A stretch of 5,347 nucleotides of DNA. Source: Afipia sp. Lineage in GTDB: Bacteria; Pseudomonadota; Alphaproteobacteria; Rhizobiales; Xanthobacteraceae. Position 1 is the stretch's first letter. Every line of letters begins with the position of its first letter. The translations under genes and the position numbers were made by a program. The stretch covers positions 1 through 5,347 of the forward strand of contig JAPLPA010000098.1 of assembly GCA_026400415.1 (NCBI GenBank), in the 5' to 3' direction. The notes under the pieces are model-generated. The model worked only from the letters and a program-made list of their open reading frames with translations. It was not told the DNA's origin and did not search any database. Shown here piece after piece: positions 4,867-5,347 of this stretch.

Positions 4867-5063
4867 ACTGGTTGTTTGATTCGCTTCGACGCAAGGTTGT
4901 TCATAGGTCGCGTCTGATTTGTTTTTTGTCTTTCCGGCCCTTGCGGGAGTGTTAACGTCGAATCAAGAGATTCGCGTTGCGTTGCATGTTTTTTCGACGT
5001 GCAGCGAACTGCACGTAAGTCGTCACAGATGTGATCGACCGCAGAGTTTGGGGTCCGGGGGTC
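4867..5063 (+). other. Intergenic region and leader of the cold-shock gene
   Basis: Holds several signals. GACGC 4888-4892 can pair with GCGTC 4910-4914 before a T-rich stretch (4916-4933), a weak candidate terminator for the sirtuin gene because the loop is 17 nt. CGAATC-AAGA-GATTCG at 4959-4974 is a perfect 6-bp inverted repeat whose arms are GANTC (CcrM) methylation sites; a third GATTC is at 4878-4882. An 8-bp hairpin lies at 4997-5016. No confident -35/-10 was found. The spacing suggests a 5' untranslated leader, as is common for cold-shock genes. Confidence 0.45.
4997..5016. promoter_or_regulatory. Perfect 8-bp inverted repeat in front of the cold-shock gene
   Basis: ACGTGCAG-CGAA-CTGCACGT, a perfect stem with a four-base loop, 47 nt before ATG 5064. 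There is a T run before it on the plus strand but none after it on either strand, so it is not a terminator. It could be an operator for a dimeric regulator or a leader hairpin of the cold-shock mRNA; sequence alone does not decide. Confidence 0.5.
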
Positions 5064-5347
5064 ATGGGGTCGGACGGATTTGAGTCCAAGAGGCTCGATA
5101 GTAGGCTTGGTGGTCCAGCGTTAGCTGGATCCAGCTCTGGCAATGTTGCGCCGAACGAATTTTCTGGCGCTGATGATCGCAATATTTCGGTCGACGCGTT
5201 TGCGGGCGACGGCGCTGCGGTCAATCTCGTCGAAATATCCGGTACTATCAAATGGTTCGACGCTTCCAAGGGTTACGGATTTATCGTTCCTGATAATGGA
5301 TCGCCTGATGTGCTTTTGCACGTCACAGTGCTACGGCGCGACGGCCA
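5064..5347 (+). CDS. Cold-shock-domain protein with N-terminal extension, 5' part
   Basis: Single-stranded nucleic-acid-binding protein of the CspA family, probably an RNA chaperone or translation regulator; 94 codons are in the window and the frame is open at the right edge. The cold-shock domain begins at about residue 58 with SGTIKWFDASKGYGFIVPDNG, which contains Trp64-Phe65 and RNP1 as KGYGFIV (69-75). RNP2 is VLLHV at 83-87, followed by TVLRRDG. Classic CspA is about 70 residues and starts directly at the domain; here some 55 polar residues rich in Gly, Ser, Asp and Ala come first. Alphaproteobacteria have longer Csp proteins with two domains, and this is likely one; a second domain would lie outside the window. 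ATG 5064 is chosen because it is the first ATG in frame; GGGGG three bases before it is a poor ribosome site. GTG 5031 is an in-frame alternative, with a stop at 5016-5018 limiting any further extension. Confidence 0.88.
   Translation, partial: MGSDGFESKRLDSRLGGPALAGSSSGNVAPNEFSGADDRNISVDAFAGDGAAVNLVEISGTIKWFDASKGYGFIVPDNGSPDVLLHVTVLRRDG
5123..5136. repeat. Perfect 14-bp palindrome inside the cold-shock gene
   Basis: AGCTGGATCCAGCT reads the same on both strands. It overlaps a second hairpin, CCAGC 5115-5119 with GCTGG 5124-5128, so two exclusive folds are possible in the mRNA 50-75 nt after the start codon. It could be chance within coding DNA. Confidence 0.5.

Noticed and set aside
4888..4933. 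GACGC/GCGTC stem plus T-rich stretch as the sirtuin terminator
   Set aside because: Five-base stem with a 17-nt loop is too weak to list as a terminator on its own, though the T-rich run is suggestive.
1..5347. Mobile element, CRISPR array, toxin-antitoxin or phage defence system
   Set aside because: No transposase, integrase, repeat-spacer array, terminal repeats or paired defence genes can be seen; the sirtuin is a single-domain housekeeping type of normal length, not a fused defence effector.

Overview
The window looks like a stretch of alphaproteobacterial chromosome, most likely from the Bradyrhizobium/Rhodopseudomonas/Afipia group. The reasons are moderately high GC, the style of several genes (a Gly/Tyr/Asn-rich secreted small protein, a two-RNP-motif cold-shock protein with a long N-terminal extension, a tiny 'MGRGLLLW...' membrane peptide) and the sirtuin sequence. 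This placement is from recognition only; no search was run. The region is ordinary housekeeping and accessory chromosome. I see no insertion sequence, phage, CRISPR array, tRNA or rRNA, and no clear multi-gene novel system.

Layout. 1-755 (minus) is the N-terminal half of a Tat-exported family-5 (peptide/opine type) ABC substrate-binding protein; the rest lies beyond the window. A very good sigma-54 promoter (797-812) sits just upstream of it. 1002-1877 (minus) is a secreted SGNH/GDSL-type hydrolase. The divergent gap 1878-2132 holds a near-perfect direct repeat around a hairpin. 2133-2428 (plus) is a small secreted cysteine-rich protein broken by a one-base frameshift. An 18-bp-stem bidirectional terminator (2439-2478) separates it from a convergent 26-residue membrane micropeptide (2485-2565, minus), which lies 87 nt downstream of a glyoxalase I gene (gloA, 2653-3102, minus).

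From 3277 everything reads plus. First comes a secreted Gly/Tyr/Asn-rich repeat protein with a strong intrinsic terminator. Next is a DUF805 membrane protein (3735-4079), followed after 25 nt by a Sir2-family NAD-dependent protein deacylase (4105-4866), probably in one operon. A structured 197-nt intergenic leader precedes a cold-shock-domain protein that runs off the window end (5064-5347).

The genes do not form one pathway. The common themes are envelope/periplasm (substrate-binding protein, SGNH hydrolase, two secreted small proteins, two membrane proteins) and stress or metabolic control (glyoxalase, sirtuin, cold-shock protein). The best leads are the sigma-54 promoter, the unlisted micropeptide, the frameshifted secreted protein, and the RNA/DNA symmetry elements near the cold-shock gene.
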